Origin: Actinomycetes bacterium
GTDB lineage: Bacteria > Actinomycetota > Acidimicrobiia > Acidimicrobiales > RAAP-2
Assembly (NCBI GenBank): GCA_021791615.1
Contig: JAJYWG010000543.1
Location: forward strand, 1 to 49,179
Direction: 5' to 3'
DNA length: 49,179 bases
The notes under the pieces are model-generated. The model did no database searches. It saw only the letters and a program-made list of their open reading frames with translations, and had not been told where the DNA came from. Positions 35,813 through 46,208 of the stretch are shown here, one piece after another. Numbering within the stretch: position 1 is the stretch's first letter; every line of letters starts with the position of its first letter. Position numbers and translations under genes: made by a program.

Positions 35813-37366
35813 GTGGCTCTCGACCCTCGCACCCCGGTGGTGGTCGGCGCCGGCCAGATCACCAACCGGCCCGATCCGTCCATCGCCGTCGGCACACGGC
35901 CCGATCCGGTGGCTCTCATGGCCCAGGCCCTGCGGGCAGCCGCCGAGGACTGCGACGGGGCTCCTCCCGGCGGGCTTGCACCGGCCGGCCGCCGGCTGCT
36001 GGAGCGGGCCGGCAGCATGCGGCTCATGGGCATCCTCACGTGGCGGATCCCCAATCCGGGGCTGGCGGTCGCCGCCGCGCTCGGCATCGAGCCGGCCGAA
36101 CAGCTCCTCACGGCCGTCGGCGGGAACATGCCCCAGACGCTCCTCCACGACACGGCGAGGGCCATCGCCCGCGGCGACCTCGACGTGGCACTGATCACCG
36201 GAGCCGAATGCGCCTACACCCAGCACGCCGCCCGCCGGGCAGCCGGGGGCACCGCCTTGCACTGGCCGACCCAGGCCGAGGGCAGCACTCCGGCGCCCAC
36301 GCCGTTCGGCACGGACCGCAGCCCGGTGACCGACCAAGAGGCCGCCCGCGGCATCCTGCTGCCGATCCACGCCTACCCCCTCTTGGAGAACGCCCTACGA
36401 GGAGCCAACGGCTGGACGCTCGAGGAGCACCGGGACCGCTTCGGCGGGCTGTGGTCCAGGTTCTCCGAGGTGGCGGCCAAGAACCCCTACGCCTGGTTCC
36501 GTGAGGCCCGGACCGCCGAGGAGATCACCGCGCCCGGACCGCAGAACCGTCCCGTGGCATTCCCCTACCAGAAGCTCTGCACCGCCAACCTCCAGGTGGA
36601 CCAAAGTGCGGCGCTGATCTGCTGCTCGGTCGAGGCCGCCCGGGCAGCCGGGGTCCCCGAGGACCGCTGGGTCTTCCCCCTGGCCGGAGCCGACGCCCAC
36701 GACCACTGGTTCCTCTCCGAGCGCGCCGAGCTCCACCGCTCTCCCGCCATCCGCCACGCCGGCCGCACCGCACTTTCCCTCGCAGGGGTGGGGATCGACG
36801 ACATCGGCCCGGTGGACCTGTACTCGTGCTTCCCCTGCGCCGTCCAGATCTCTGCACCCGAGCTCGGCCTGCCGCTGGACGACCCGGGGCGCCCGCTCAC
36901 CATCACGGGCGGGCTGACGTTCGCCGGGGGTCCGGGCAACAACTACACGACGCACGGGATCGCCACGATGGTCGGCCGCCTGCGCGAGGCCCCGGGCACC
37001 GTCGGGCTCGTCACCGGGCTCGGCTGGTACGCGACCAAGCACGCGGTGGGCGTCTACGCCTCGCGGCCGCCGGCCCACGACGGGCGCGACGGCTTCCGCT
37101 GGGAAGACGTCCAGGCTGCCGTCGACGCCGAGCCTTCGTGCCCGGTGGACGCCGCGGCGAGCGGCCCCGTGACGGTGGAGACCTACACCGTGGTCTACGG
37201 ACGTGAGGGCGTGCCCGAACGAGGGATCGCGGCCTGCCGCACGCCGGCGGGGGCCCGGACCTGGGCCACCATCGACGACCGGGACGCCATGGGCGAGCTC
37301 ACCACCACCGAGGGCATCGGCCGGTCGGGGACCCTCGACGCGGCCGGGGTCCTCACGCTCGCCTAA
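35813..37366 (+). CDS. Thiolase-superfamily acyl-CoA acetyltransferase-like protein
   Basis: 517 residues from a GTG. TPVVVGAGQITNRPDPSI, LRAAAEDCDG, ITGAECAYTQHAARR, IGPVDLYSCFPCAVQISA and FAGGPGNNYTTHGIATMVGRLRE show the two-half thiolase fold. GAEC may hold the acyl-accepting cysteine, and NYTTHG and ATKHAVGVY the C-terminal catalytic residues. It is closest to the long acetyl-CoA acetyltransferases of mycobacteria that carry a C-terminal OB-like extension (about residues 440-517). It sits on the opposite strand and interrupts the otherwise conserved order between tsaC and the atp block. Confidence 0.85.
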   Translation: MALDPRTPVVVGAGQITNRPDPSIAVGTRPDPVALMAQALRAAAEDCDGAPPGGLAPAGRRLLERAGSMRLMGILTWRIPNPGLAVAAALGIEPAEQLLTAVGGNMPQTLLHDTARAIARGDLDVALITGAECAYTQHAARRAAGGTALHWPTQAEGSTPAPTPFGTDRSPVTDQEAARGILLPIHAYPLLENALRGANGWTLEEHRDRFGGLWSRFSEVAAKNPYAWFREARTAEEITAPGPQNRPVAFPYQKLCTANLQVDQSAALICCSVEAARAAGVPEDRWVFPLAGADAHDHWFLSERAELHRSPAIRHAGRTALSLAGVGIDDIGPVDLYSCFPCAVQISAPELGLPLDDPGRPLTITGGLTFAGGPGNNYTTHGIATMVGRLREAPGTVGLVTGLGWYATKHAVGVYASRPPAHDGRDGFRWEDVQAAVDAEPSCPVDAAASGPVTVETYTVVYGREGVPERGIAACRTPAGARTWATIDDRDAMGELTTTEGIGRSGTLDAAGVLTLA

Positions 37367-37373
37367 CGCTCGC

Positions 37374-37964
37374 CTAACGCTCGGCCAGCGCAGCCTCGAT
37401 CAGGTCCCAGGGCACTCCGCCCTCGCGCACGCAGACCGGCCGCGACGCGGTGCAGTCCACCACGGTGGACGGCACGCCGTCGCAGCGCCCGCCGTCGACG
37501 ACAACGGCCACCTCGCCCGCGCCGAACGAGGCCGTGACCTCGTCGGGGGTCGTGCAGGGCGGGCGGCCGTGGAGGTTGGCACTGGTGACCGCCAGCGGAC
37601 CGGCTTGGGTGCAGATCGCCCGGACGAGCTCGTGGCGGGGCAGGCGGACGCCCACGGTGCCCCCGCTGCCGAGACGCTCGCCCAGGTCCGCGACGGCCGG
37701 GACGACCACGGTGAGCGGCCCGGGCCAGAAGGCCGCTGCCAGCGTCTCGGCGGCCCGGGGCCATCCTGCGCTCACGTCGGCGACCTGGCGCCGGTGGCCC
37801 ACCAGCACGGGCAGGGCGAGGTCCCGCGGCCGTCCTTTCGCGGCGAAGATCGCCGCCAGCGCGCCCGGGCGATCGATCCGGGCGGCCAGCCCGTAGACCG
37901 TGTCGGTCGGGAGCGCGACGATCCCGCCGGCGTCGAGCGCTTCGAGCGCGGCCGCCGTGTTCAC
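37374..37964 (-). CDS. tsaC: Threonylcarbamoyl-AMP synthase (Sua5/YciO/YrdC family)
   Basis: 196 residues. Makes the threonylcarbamoyl-AMP used for t6A37 modification of tRNA. GGIVALPTDTVYGLAARID, FAAKGRPRDLALPVLV, FWPGPLTVVVP, VGVRLPRHELVRAI, GPLAVTSANLHGRP are the conserved blocks. The GTG start shares GTGA with the prmC stop. There is no C-terminal Sua5 domain. Three copies of ACGCTCGCCTA lie across the end of the neighbouring convergent gene. Confidence 0.94.
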   Translation of the reverse strand: MNTAAALEALDAGGIVALPTDTVYGLAARIDRPGALAAIFAAKGRPRDLALPVLVGHRRQVADVSAGWPRAAETLAAAFWPGPLTVVVPAVADLGERLGSGGTVGVRLPRHELVRAICTQAGPLAVTSANLHGRPPCTTPDEVTASFGAGEVAVVVDGGRCDGVPSTVVDCTASRPVCVREGGVPWDLIEAALAER

Positions 37965-38800
37965 GGTGTGGGCACCCGCCCGACCACGGCGCGAGAGCGC
38001 CCGGCCAGGTCCGGCGCGACCCGGACTTCGGCCAAGCCGGCCCGCCGGGCCGCCGACACCGCCGCGCCGGCCTGGTGGGGCGCGATCTCGACCACGACAG
38101 CGCCGTGCCTGGCCAGCCACGGGACGGCGCCGGTCACGACGGCTTCGACCCCGGCAAACCCCGGCGTCCCGTCGCTCCCGGGCCCCGACACGAGGGCGCC
38201 GAACGGTTCGCAACGGACCTCGGGGTCGAGCGCCCCCCACTCCTCGGGGCTCACGTAGGGCGGGTTGGACACGACCAGGTCCACCTGCCCGCGCAGCGCG
38301 TCGGGGAACGGGTCGAACCACGAGCCCGGCACGAGCCGGACCCGTGCTTCCACCCCGGGCACCGCCCGGTCGACGCGGGCGACGTTCTCGGCTGCCAGCT
38401 CCAGCGCCACCGGGTCGGCATCGCTCGCCCAGAGCACGGCGCCGGGCCGCTCCGCGGCCACCGCCAGGGCGATGGCACCCGACCCGGTGCCCACGTCCAC
38501 CACGACCGGGTCGCTGCGGGCGCCGAGCACGTCCAGTGCCGCTTCGACGACCTGCTCGGTCTCCGGACGCGGGATCAGCGCCCGGCGGTCCACGGTCAGC
38601 TCCAACGTCCTGAATGACCACTCCCCGAGCACGTACTGGAGCGGCTCCCCGCGCAGCCGGGCCTCGGCGAGCTCGCGGGCCCGGGCGCAGACCCGGTCGT
38701 CGCCTCCGCCGGCGGCCAGCGCGTGGGCGACCACCCAGCGGGCCTCGGACGCCGAACCGAGCAGCGCGGCCATCGAGCGTTCGAGCTGACCGGGCGTCAC
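37961..38800 (-). CDS. prmC: Release factor glutamine methyltransferase PrmC
   Basis: 279 residues. Methylates the Gln of the GGQ motif of release factors. PLQYVLGEWSF, ALIPRPETEQVVEAAL, VVDVGTGSGAIALAVA (SAM site) and the catalytic LVVSNPPYVSPEEW are present. The GTG start shares GTGA with the prfA stop, so enzyme and substrate are co-translated, as in most bacteria. Confidence 0.96.
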   Translation of the reverse strand: MTPGQLERSMAALLGSASEARWVVAHALAAGGGDDRVCARARELAEARLRGEPLQYVLGEWSFRTLELTVDRRALIPRPETEQVVEAALDVLGARSDPVVVDVGTGSGAIALAVAAERPGAVLWASDADPVALELAAENVARVDRAVPGVEARVRLVPGSWFDPFPDALRGQVDLVVSNPPYVSPEEWGALDPEVRCEPFGALVSGPGSDGTPGFAGVEAVVTGAVPWLARHGAVVVEIAPHQAGAAVSAARRAGLAEVRVAPDLAGRSRAVVGRVPTP

Positions 38801-39879
38801 GGCTCGCCGGCGAGCTGGCGGGAGCGGCGATCGGCGAGCAGCGCGTCGGTGAACTGGTCGAGGTCGCCGGCAAGCACCTGGTCCAGCTTGTAGAGGGTGA
38901 GGCCGATGCGATGATCAGTCACCCGGTTCTCCCGGTAGTTGTAGGTGCGCACCTTCTCGGACCGCCCACCCCCGCCGACCTGGCGGCGACGCTCGGCCGA
39001 GAGCTCCAGCTCCCGGCGGTCCTCCTCGGCCTTGCGGACGCGCGCCCGTAGGACGGTCATGGCTTTGGCCCGGTTCTTGATCTGGCTCTTCTCGTCCTGC
39101 ATCGAGACCACGATCCCGGTGGGGAGGTGGGTGATGCGCACGGCAGAGTCGGTGGTGTTGACCGACTGGCCTCCGGGGCCGGTGGAGCGGAACACGTCGA
39201 TCTTGAGGTCGGAGGGGTCGATGGACACGTCGAGCTCGTCGGCTTCGGGCAGCACGGTCACCGTGGCCGCCGAGGTGTGGACCCGTCCCTTGGCTTCGGT
39301 GACCGGCACCCGCTGGACCCGGTGGGTCCCGCCCTCGGACGCAAGGCGGCTCCAGGCGTCGGCTCCTCTCACGACGAAGACCACTTCGTTGAGCCCGTCG
39401 CGCTCCGACGGGCTCTGCGAGAGCACTTCGAGTCCCCAGCCCCGCCGGGCGGCGAACCGGGAGTACATCTCGAACAGGTCGCGGGCGAACAGATTGGCCT
39501 CCTCCCCGCCCTCGGCGCCGCGGATCTCGACGATGACGCTGCGTCCGTCACCGGGGTCCTTGGGCTGGAGGAGGCCGACCAGGCGCTCGGAGAGGCGGGC
39601 GATCGCCGCTTCAGCTGTGTCGACTTCGGCTTGGAGCACCTGGCGGTCCTCGCCCGAGGAGCCTTCGAGCATCTCTCGCCCGGTGTCCAAGTCGGACCTG
39701 GCCTGGACCAGGGAGCGCCACACCCCGACCACCTCGCTGAGCTCGTGATGGCGGCGCGAAAGGTCGCGCAGGCGCGCCGGGTCCGACGCGGCGTCGGGGT
39801 CGGCGAGGTCGTGCTCGACGACGTCGAGCTCCTGCTCGAGCACGGCCATGCGGGCATCGAGGCCGGGATCGTGATCCAC
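38797..39879 (-). CDS. prfA: Peptide chain release factor 1 PrfA
   Basis: 360 residues. Terminates translation at UAA and UAG. The GGQ motif is in [17 protein letters not shown], and [21 protein letters not shown] is the codon-recognition neighbourhood; the RF1 tripeptide reads PVT here rather than PAT. RAELAA-type helices at the start and [14 protein letters not shown] near the end are normal. Confidence 0.96.
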   Translation of the reverse strand: MDHDPGLDARMAVLEQELDVVEHDLADPDAASDPARLRDLSRRHHELSEVVGVWRSLVQARSDLDTGREMLEGSSGEDRQVLQAEVDTAEAAIARLSERLVGLLQPKDPGDGRSVIVEIRGAEGGEEANLFARDLFEMYSRFAARRGWGLEVLSQSPSERDGLNEVVFVVRGADAWSRLASEGGTHRVQRVPVTEAKGRVHTSAATVTVLPEADELDVSIDPSDLKIDVFRSTGPGGQSVNTTDSAVRITHLPTGIVVSMQDEKSQIKNRAKAMTVLRARVRKAEEDRRELELSAERRRQVGGGGRSEKVRTYNYRENRVTDHRIGLTLYKLDQVLAGDLDQFTDALLADRRSRQLAGEP

Positions 39880-39917
39880 AGGTCAGCTCCGGCTGACGCC
39901 GGGCGTGCCGGCCGCCG

Positions 39918-40142
39918 TCAGCGGCGGGCCGGCTTCTTGGCGCCGCGGGTGCCGTAGCGGCGCTGGAAGCGCTCGACGCGACCGCCGGAGTCCACGAGCT
40001 TCTGCTTTCCGGTGAAGAACGGGTGGCACTCGTTGCAGAGCTCGACGTGGAGGTCCGCCTTGGTCGAGTGGGTGGTGAACGTGTTGCCGCAGGAGCACCG
40101 CACGGTCGCTTCGACGTACTCGGGATGGATGTCAGCCTTCAT
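39918..40142 (-). CDS. rpmE: 50S ribosomal protein bL31, zinc-binding type
   Basis: 74 residues starting [19 protein letters not shown]. The CSCG and CNECHPF pairs form the zinc site of C+ type L31, so the protein also stores zinc. [19 protein letters not shown] is the usual C-terminus. GAGAAAGAGCG-like purines precede the ATG. Located between rho and prfA as in other actinobacteria. Confidence 0.97.
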   Translation of the reverse strand: MKADIHPEYVEATVRCSCGNTFTTHSTKADLHVELCNECHPFFTGKQKLVDSGGRVERFQRRYGTRGAKKPARR

Positions 40143-40228
40143 CGGGTGTCGCTCTTTCTCTCGGGTGGCCGGCGGCCAGGGACCCAGTGTACGGCGGCCG
40201 GTACCGGTCTCCGCACGCGCAGGGCGGC

Positions 40229-41968
40229 TCAGCCGTTGGGCGTCGGGCTCTTGGCGATCTCGGCCAGGAACTCGTCGTTGCTCTTGGTGGTGCGGATCTT
40301 GTCCATGAGGAGCTCCAGGCCCGACGCGGCGTTGCCGTCGTTGGCCAGGGCGTTCAGGACGCGCCGCAGCTTCCACACCTGCTGGAGCTGTCCCCGGTCG
40401 AAGAGCAGCTCCTCGTGGCGGGTGGAGCTGGCATTCACGTCGATCGAGGGGTAGAGACGTCGCTCGGCCAGGCGTCGGTCGAGCCGGAGCTCCATGTTGC
40501 CGGTGCCCTTGAACTCCTCGAAGATGACTTCGTCCATCTTGGAGCCCGTCTCGACCAGCGCGGTCGCAAGGATCGTGAGCGAACCGCCCTCTTCGATGTT
40601 GCGGGCGGCGCCGAAGAACTTCTTGGGCGGGTAGAGGGCACCCGAGTCGACCCCACCGGACATGATCCGGCCGGTCGCCGGGGCGGCGAGGTTGTACGCA
40701 CGGGCGAGGCGGGTGATGCCGTCGAGGATGATGACGACGTCGATGCCCCGCTCGACCAGGCGCTTGGCTCGTTCGATCGCCAGCTCCGCGACCATCGTGT
40801 GCTCGTCGGACGGCCGGTCGAAGGTCGACGCCACCACCTCGCCCTTCACAGAACGGCGCATGTCGGTGACCTCTTCGGGGCGCTCGTCCACCAGGAGCAC
40901 CATGAGGTGGACCTCGGGGTTGTTTGCCTCGATCGAGTGGGCGATCTGCTTCATGACCGTCGTCTTGCCTGCCTTGGGCGGGGACACGATGAGCCCTCGC
41001 TGGCCCTTGCCGATCGGAGCGAGAAGGTCCACGATGCGTGCCGTGACGTTCTCCTTGGACCCGGGCATCTCCAGGTGGAGCCGCGAGTCGGGGAACAGCG
41101 GCGTCAGGTCCTCGAAACGCGGGCGGGCCTTGGCCGCGTCGGGGTCGAGGCCCGACACGGTGTCGATCCGCAAGAGCGCCGGGTACTTCTCGTTGGTGGC
41201 CGCGGGGCGGCATGCCCCTTCGACCAGGTCGCCCTTGCGGAGCGCGAACCGCCGGGCCTGGCTGATCGACACGTAGACGTCCTTGGCCGACGGCAGGTAG
41301 CCGTCGCAGCGCAAGAAGCCGTACCCCTCGTCACGCAAGTCGAGCAGTCCTTTGACCTCCACCAGCTCGCCTTGGTAGGCGGCGTCCTGGTTGGCCCCGC
41401 CCTGGAGCTCGCCGCCGCCGCCGAGGACCCGGTCCCGGCCTCGCCGCCGCCGTCCCCGGCGGTTGCCTGCTTCGATGTTCCCGGGCTGGTTGGACTGGCG
41501 GGCCGGCTGGGCCGCGGGCCGGTGGCCGTTGGACCCTCGCTCGGCCGGCGCGCTGGCCGGCGCGCCGGCCGGGGCCTCCGCCGGGGCTTGGGCAGGGGCT
41601 TGGGCAGGGGCAGGGGCAGGGGCATCGACAGGCGAGCTGACCGCGGCGGTGTCGCTCGACGCGGTGTCGCTCGACGCGGTGTCGCTCGAGTGGACCGTCC
41701 CCGTGGGAAGGGTGCCGGTGGAAGCGGCGCCGTTGGCCGGTGCGCTCCCGTTTGCCGCCTCGCCCGCGTGGACCGTGCCGGCGCGCGCCGTGCCTGGGTC
41801 GCTCTCGCCGCCGACGAGCACCCCGGTCGCCGAGAGGATGCTGTCGATGATGTCGGACTTCTTGGTGCGCGAGGTGGTCTTGATGGCCATCGCCTGGGCG
41901 ATGGCGTGGAGCTCGTCACGCTCTTTGGCTTCGAGCACCGACCGTTCGAGCTGCTTCTCGGCAGTCAT
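40229..41968 (-). CDS. rho: Transcription termination factor Rho with long low-complexity insert
   Basis: 579 residues. The Rho_N helical domain ([21 protein letters not shown]...[10 protein letters not shown]) is followed by about 140 residues of Ala/Pro/Gln/Thr/Ser repeats ending in an Arg-rich patch ([10 protein letters not shown]), as in other high-GC actinobacteria. Then come the RNA-binding cold-shock fold ([11 protein letters not shown]...[11 protein letters not shown]), the P-loop [24 protein letters not shown] and the Q/R loops ([19 protein letters not shown]). ATG 41968 with GGAGG just upstream fixes the start. Confidence 0.96.
   Translation of the reverse strand: MTAEKQLERSVLEAKERDELHAIAQAMAIKTTSRTKKSDIIDSILSATGVLVGGESDPGTARAGTVHAGEAANGSAPANGAASTGTLPTGTVHSSDTASSDTASSDTAAVSSPVDAPAPAPAQAPAQAPAEAPAGAPASAPAERGSNGHRPAAQPARQSNQPGNIEAGNRRGRRRRGRDRVLGGGGELQGGANQDAAYQGELVEVKGLLDLRDEGYGFLRCDGYLPSAKDVYVSISQARRFALRKGDLVEGACRPAATNEKYPALLRIDTVSGLDPDAAKARPRFEDLTPLFPDSRLHLEMPGSKENVTARIVDLLAPIGKGQRGLIVSPPKAGKTTVMKQIAHSIEANNPEVHLMVLLVDERPEEVTDMRRSVKGEVVASTFDRPSDEHTMVAELAIERAKRLVERGIDVVIILDGITRLARAYNLAAPATGRIMSGGVDSGALYPPKKFFGAARNIEEGGSLTILATALVETGSKMDEVIFEEFKGTGNMELRLDRRLAERRLYPSIDVNASSTRHEELLFDRGQLQQVWKLRRVLNALANDGNAASGLELLMDKIRTTKSNDEFLAEIAKSPTPNG
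41649..41689. repeat. 15-bp tandem repeat inside rho
   Basis: GTGTCGCTCGACGCG occurs at 41649 and 41664, with a partial copy at 41679. It encodes the in-frame SDTAS repeat of the Rho insert; a second, GGGGCTTGGGCA-type repeat at about 41570-41625 makes the PAPAQA part. Confidence 0.85.
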
Positions 41969-42151
41969 CGGCCTCCAATCTCGTGAGGACCGCTCCGGAT
42001 GTGGGTGCACCACGAGCGAAGCGGAGGGACAAGCATCGAGAGCCGGAACAACACCGTGCCGCCCCGCTCCCGTCACCACCGGACTCGGGCAGGGCGCCGG
42101 TACCGTTCAAGGCACGCGGCGATCGCTCCGTGGCGCTGGTGGGATGGTCAT

Positions 42152-42180
42152 ATCATAGCTTGCGCCCGGACCGCGGGCAA
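42152..42180 (-). promoter_or_regulatory. Promoter of rho
   Basis: On the minus strand TTGCCC (42175-42180) and TATGAT (42152-42157) are 17 bp apart. The start would be near 42145, leaving a leader of about 177 nt before the rho ATG. The rest of the 42199-41969 spacer holds no gene that I can recognise; a GC-rich palindrome (GCCCGCGGGC, about 42186) lies just after the thrC stop. Confidence 0.6.
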
Positions 42181-42199
42181 CACGGCCCGCGGGCGCCGA

Positions 42200-43258
42200 T
42201 CACACCGAGAGCTCGGCCAGGATCGTCTTCAAGTCGGGATCGACCGCCTTGGGCACGGTGATCTGGCTGATCCCGAGGTCGGGGTCCTTCAGGCCGTGGC
42301 CGGTGAGCACGCACACCACCGTCGACCCGGGGGGCGCACCGGACTTGAGGAGGCCGGCAACCGACGCTGCCGACGCGGCCTCGCAGAACACGGCCTCCTC
42401 TTCGGCCAAGAACCGGTAGGCGGCCAGGATCTCGGCGTCGCTGACGGCGCTGATCTCCCCACCGGACTCGGCGGCCGCAGCGGTGGCCGAGTACCAGCTC
42501 GCCGGGTTCCCGATCCGGATCGCCGTCGCCACCGTCTCGGGATGCTCCACGGGGTGCCCGAGGACGATCGGTGCCGCGCCTTGCGCCTGGAACCCGAGCA
42601 GGCGCGGCAGCTTCGTTGCCCGCCCGGTTTCGTGGTACTGGAGGTAGCCGCGCCAGTAGGCGGTGATGTTGCCGGCGTTGCCCACCGGGATGCAGTGGAC
42701 GTCCGGGGCGTCGCCGAGCGCGTCGACGATCTCGAATGCACCGGTCTTCTGCCCCTCGATACGGTCGGGGTTGACCGAGTTCACGATCGTCACCGGCGCT
42801 CTCGACGGCAGTTCGCGCACGATCCCGAGCGCCTGGTCGAAATTCCCGCGGATCTGCAGCACCCGGGCGCCGTGCATGAGCGCCTGGGCGAGCTTGCCGA
42901 GCGCGATGTGACCTTGGGGGATGAGGACGGCACAGGCCAGACCGGCTCGGGCGGCGTAGGCGGCGGCCGACGCCGAGGTGTTCCCGGTGGACGCGCACAC
43001 CACTGCCTTGGCGCCGCGCTCGACCGCCTTGGAGATCGCGAGCGTCATGCCCCGGTCCTTGAACGATCCGGTCGGGTTCGCCCCCTCCACCTTGAGCCAG
43101 ACCTGTGCCCCGACACGGTCGGACAGCCGGGGAGCGGGTACGAGAGGGGTGCCGCCTTCGCAGAGGGTGACCACGGGCGTCGATCCGCTCACGTCGAGCA
43201 GGTCCCGGTACTCCTCGATGATGCCGCGCCACCGAACGCGCTCGCCCGGAGCGCTCAC
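42200..43258 (-). CDS. thrC: Threonine synthase ThrC
   Basis: 352 residues, PLP-dependent. Converts O-phosphohomoserine to threonine. [33 protein letters not shown] includes the PLP lysine, followed by [20 protein letters not shown] and [16 protein letters not shown] (phosphate loop). The start shares ATGA/GTGA with the hom stop (4-nt overlap). No thrB follows, unlike Mycobacterium. Confidence 0.96.
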   Translation of the reverse strand: MSAPGERVRWRGIIEEYRDLLDVSGSTPVVTLCEGGTPLVPAPRLSDRVGAQVWLKVEGANPTGSFKDRGMTLAISKAVERGAKAVVCASTGNTSASAAAYAARAGLACAVLIPQGHIALGKLAQALMHGARVLQIRGNFDQALGIVRELPSRAPVTIVNSVNPDRIEGQKTGAFEIVDALGDAPDVHCIPVGNAGNITAYWRGYLQYHETGRATKLPRLLGFQAQGAAPIVLGHPVEHPETVATAIRIGNPASWYSATAAAAESGGEISAVSDAEILAAYRFLAEEEAVFCEAASAASVAGLLKSGAPPGSTVVCVLTGHGLKDPDLGISQITVPKAVDPDLKTILAELSV

Positions 43259-44571
43259 CTTGTGTCCTCGGGATCGATCACCCGCAGGACACCGCCGACC
43301 CGGTCGACTGCCCCGAGCCGCTCGAGGTCGGCGATGGTGCCTTGGACGTCGCCCTCGCGTGCGGTGTGCGTGAGGAAGATGAGGCGAGCCTCCTGGCCCA
43401 GGCCCACCTGCTCCATCACCCGGATCGAGACCTTGTGCTCCCCAAACACCGCCGCCACCGCGGCCAGCACGCCGGGCTCGTCTGCCACGTCCAAGCTGAG
43501 GTAGTAGGCCGACCGGAGCTCGTCCACCGAGTGCAGCCGGACGGCACGTCGCCGCGGCGCCGGCGCCGCCACCCCGGCTCGCAGGTGGCGGGCGGCGTCG
43601 ACGATGTCACCCAGCACGGCGCTCGCAGTCGGGCGTCCTCCCGCGCCACGCCCGTAGAGCATGAGCTCGCCGCTGGCCTCTCCCTCGACGAAGACGGCGT
43701 TGAAGGCACCCCTCACCGATGCAAGGGGGTGGGAGCGGGGCACCATCGCCGGGTGCACCCGCACCGAGATCTCCGGCCCTCCGCCGACCAGCTCGGCCAC
43801 GGCGAGGAGCTTCACCACGTACCCCAGGCGGTCTGCGAACGCGACGTCCGCGGCGCGCACCCCGCTGATCCCCTGGCGCCAGACGTCGGCGGCGGAGACC
43901 GCGCTGCCGAACGCAAGGCCTGCGAGGATCGCGGCCTTGGCCGCGGCGTCGTGACCTTCGACGTCGGCCGCGGCATCCTCCTCGGCCATGCCCAGCCGCT
44001 GCGCTTCGGCGAGCGCGTCCGCGTAGTCCATCCCGTCCTCGCCCATCCGGGTGAGGATGTAGTTCGTCGTGCCGTTCACGATGCCCATGACCCGCACGAC
44101 CCGCTCCCCGGCCAGGGACTGGCGGAGGGGTCGGATGACCGGGATCGCCCCGGCCACCGCCGCCTCGTAGAGCAGGTCCACGCCGTGAGCCTCGGCCAGC
44201 TCGGCCAGCTCGGCTCCGGCGTCGGCCAGGAGCGCCTTGTTGCCCGTGACCACCGGCCGACCGGCGCGCAGTGCCGCCTCCACCAGGGCGCGGGCCGGAT
44301 CGAGCCCGCCGATCAGCTCCACGACGACGTCGATCCCCGCAGCGGCGACCAGACCGGTCGCGTCGGCGGTGAGCAGCTCGGCGGGGATCCCGGGCGGCCG
44401 CCGGCGCCCCAGGTCGCGCACGGCGATGCCGACCACTTCCAAGTCGACACCGGTGCGTTCGGCGATCTCGGCCCGCCCGGCGATCAGCAGGTCGGCCAGG
44501 GCCGCACCGACGTTCCCGCAACCGAGCAGCGCCAGGCGCACCGGTCCAACGTCGGGCGCGTCGGCGGACAT
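43255..44571 (-). CDS. hom: Homoserine dehydrogenase with ACT domain
   Basis: 438 residues. NAD(P)-binding start [63 protein letters not shown] and the catalytic [10 protein letters not shown]...[24 protein letters not shown]. The C-terminal ACT domain ([27 protein letters not shown]) suggests feedback inhibition by threonine. ATG 44571 is chosen as it precedes the conserved core by 10 residues and follows AAGGG. Confidence 0.96.
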   Translation of the reverse strand: MSADAPDVGPVRLALLGCGNVGAALADLLIAGRAEIAERTGVDLEVVGIAVRDLGRRRPPGIPAELLTADATGLVAAAGIDVVVELIGGLDPARALVEAALRAGRPVVTGNKALLADAGAELAELAEAHGVDLLYEAAVAGAIPVIRPLRQSLAGERVVRVMGIVNGTTNYILTRMGEDGMDYADALAEAQRLGMAEEDAAADVEGHDAAAKAAILAGLAFGSAVSAADVWRQGISGVRAADVAFADRLGYVVKLLAVAELVGGGPEISVRVHPAMVPRSHPLASVRGAFNAVFVEGEASGELMLYGRGAGGRPTASAVLGDIVDAARHLRAGVAAPAPRRRAVRLHSVDELRSAYYLSLDVADEPGVLAAVAAVFGEHKVSIRVMEQVGLGQEARLIFLTHTAREGDVQGTIADLERLGAVDRVGGVLRVIDPEDTR

Positions 44572-44629
44572 GCCCTTACGGTACTGCCTCTCTGGTGCGG
44601 GTCTGGGAAGGCGGGCTGGGCCGTCCCGC

Positions 44630-45985
44630 TCACTCGTCGAGCCGCTGGAGGTCGTCGAGGGTCTCGGCCCGGACGACGACCCGGGCATCCCCTGTCGAGA
44701 CGAAGACGACGGCCGGGCGCGGGACCTTGTTGTAATTGGAGGCCATCGAGTAGCCGTAGGCGCCGGTCACCGGGGTGGCGAGGACGTCGCCCACGGCCAG
44801 GTCGGAGGGGAGCCGGGCGTCGGACACGATGACGTCACCGCTCTCGCAGTGCTTGCCCACGATCCGCACCGCCTTCGGGCGCGAGGCCCCGGGCGAGCGG
44901 GGGAGGAACGCCTCGTACCCGCTGCCGTAGAGGACCGGCCGGGGGTTGTCGCTCATGCCCCCGTCGACCGACACGTAGGTGCGGATCCCCGGGAGGTCCT
45001 TGATGGTGCCGACCGTGTAGAGGGTCATCCCGGCCGTCGCCACGATCGACCTGCCCGGCTCGGCCGTCACCCGGGCATCCGGCGGCACACCGGCCTGCCG
45101 ACAGGCCTCGGCGGTGGCTGCCGCCCACTCGGCCTGGGTGGGCGCCGTCTCGCCGTTCACGTAGGCCACACCCAACCCGCCTCCCACCACCAGCTCGGGC
45201 AAGCCGAGCGGTGCGAAGAACCTCCCGACGATCTCGGCCGCCTGCTCGAAGTGGCCGACGTCGAAGACCTGGCTCCCGATGTGCGCGTGAATACCGACCA
45301 GCTCGACGCCGGGCAGCAGCTCCAGCGCGGCGACCGCCTCGGCCGCCGCTCCCGACGCCAGCGAGAACCCGAACTTCGTGTCGGCCTGTCCGGTGCGGAT
45401 GTACTCGTGGGTGTGGACCTCCACTCCCGGGGTGACGCGGACGAGGACGCGCGGGCGCCGGCCGGCAGCCGCGCCGTGTGCCCAGGGGCCGTCGGGATCG
45501 TCGACCAGGCGGCCCAGGCGGCCAATCTCGTCGAACGAGTCGACCACGATCCGACCGACGCCGACCTCGAGCGCCCTCGCGAGCTCGGCGTCGGACTTGT
45601 TGTTGCCATGCAGCACCAGGCGTTCGGCCGGCACGCCGGCCGACAGGGCGACGTGCAGCTCACCTCCGGTCGAGACATCCAAGTGGAGCCGCTCGCCGGC
45701 AGCCAGTGCCGCCATCGCCCGGCACAAGAACGCCTTGGTGGCGTACGCCACGCCCTCGCCCCATGCGTCGTAGGCGGCCCGGCAGCGGGTGTGCAGGTGG
45801 GCCTCGTCGTAGACGAACAGCGGCGTGCCCATCTCGGCCGCGAGGTCCACCAGGTCCACGCCGCCGACGGTGAGCCGGCCCGAGCGCCCTACTTCGGCCG
45901 TGTCGGGGAGCAGGTCGCGCTCGAGCGGGGCACTTCGCAGATCCGGAGGCTGTTCGAGCTGGGCGTCGGGAGGGCCGTGTGTCAC
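44630..45985 (-). CDS. lysA: Diaminopimelate decarboxylase LysA
   Basis: 451 residues, PLP fold III. Last step of lysine synthesis. TPLFVYDEAHLHTRCRAAY, the PLP lysine in VAYATKAFLC, LHGNNKSDAEL, KFGFSLASGAA, GIHAHIGSQVFD, EPGRSIVATAG and GKHCESGDVI (catalytic Cys) are intact. It starts with GTG after about 25 poorly conserved residues. lysA-hom-thrC-rho follows the mycobacterial order. Confidence 0.96.
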   Translation of the reverse strand: MTHGPPDAQLEQPPDLRSAPLERDLLPDTAEVGRSGRLTVGGVDLVDLAAEMGTPLFVYDEAHLHTRCRAAYDAWGEGVAYATKAFLCRAMAALAAGERLHLDVSTGGELHVALSAGVPAERLVLHGNNKSDAELARALEVGVGRIVVDSFDEIGRLGRLVDDPDGPWAHGAAAGRRPRVLVRVTPGVEVHTHEYIRTGQADTKFGFSLASGAAAEAVAALELLPGVELVGIHAHIGSQVFDVGHFEQAAEIVGRFFAPLGLPELVVGGGLGVAYVNGETAPTQAEWAAATAEACRQAGVPPDARVTAEPGRSIVATAGMTLYTVGTIKDLPGIRTYVSVDGGMSDNPRPVLYGSGYEAFLPRSPGASRPKAVRIVGKHCESGDVIVSDARLPSDLAVGDVLATPVTGAYGYSMASNYNKVPRPAVVFVSTGDARVVVRAETLDDLQRLDE

Positions 45986-46077
45986 GGAGCGAGGATACGG
46001 CAGGCCGCGGTCGACGAGTACGATCTGGGCCAGGTGCGCTTCGGGGTCGGCCCAGCCTTCGGTCCAGGCGGCACCCC

Positions 46078-46149
46078 GCCCCAGTAGCTCAGTGGATAGA
46101 GCACCGGCCTCCGGAGCCGGGAGCGCAGGTTCGAGTCCTGCCTGGGGCG
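46078..46149 (+). tRNA. tRNA-Arg (anticodon CCG)
   Basis: 72-nt cloverleaf: acceptor GCCCCAG/CTGGGGC, D-arm GCTC/GAGC, anticodon stem CCGGC/GCCGG with loop CTCCGGA (anticodon CCG, reading CGG), T-arm GCAGG/CCTGC with TTCGAGT. The discriminator base is G and CCA is not encoded. It diverges from lysA with a 92-bp spacer. Confidence 0.95.
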
Positions 46150-46190
46150 CACGAGGTCTTCACGTTGCACGCGGGGACCACTTCACGTTT

Positions 46191-46208
46191 CACACTGTCG
46201 CCAGTGTG
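46191..46208. other. Perfect hairpin after tRNA-Arg
   Basis: CACACTG-TCGC-CAGTGTG forms a 7-bp stem with a 4-nt loop. No T-tract follows on either strand, so it is not a classical intrinsic terminator. It lies between tRNA-Arg and the end of the DCC gene, at a boundary between the conserved block and the accessory operon. Confidence 0.5.

Noticed and set aside
42184..42194. Terminator after thrC
   Set aside because: GCCCGCGGGC is a short palindrome without a loop long enough or a T-tract.
46191..46208. Intrinsic terminator for tRNA-Arg
   Set aside because: The stem is perfect but no U-tract follows on either strand, so I list it only as a hairpin.
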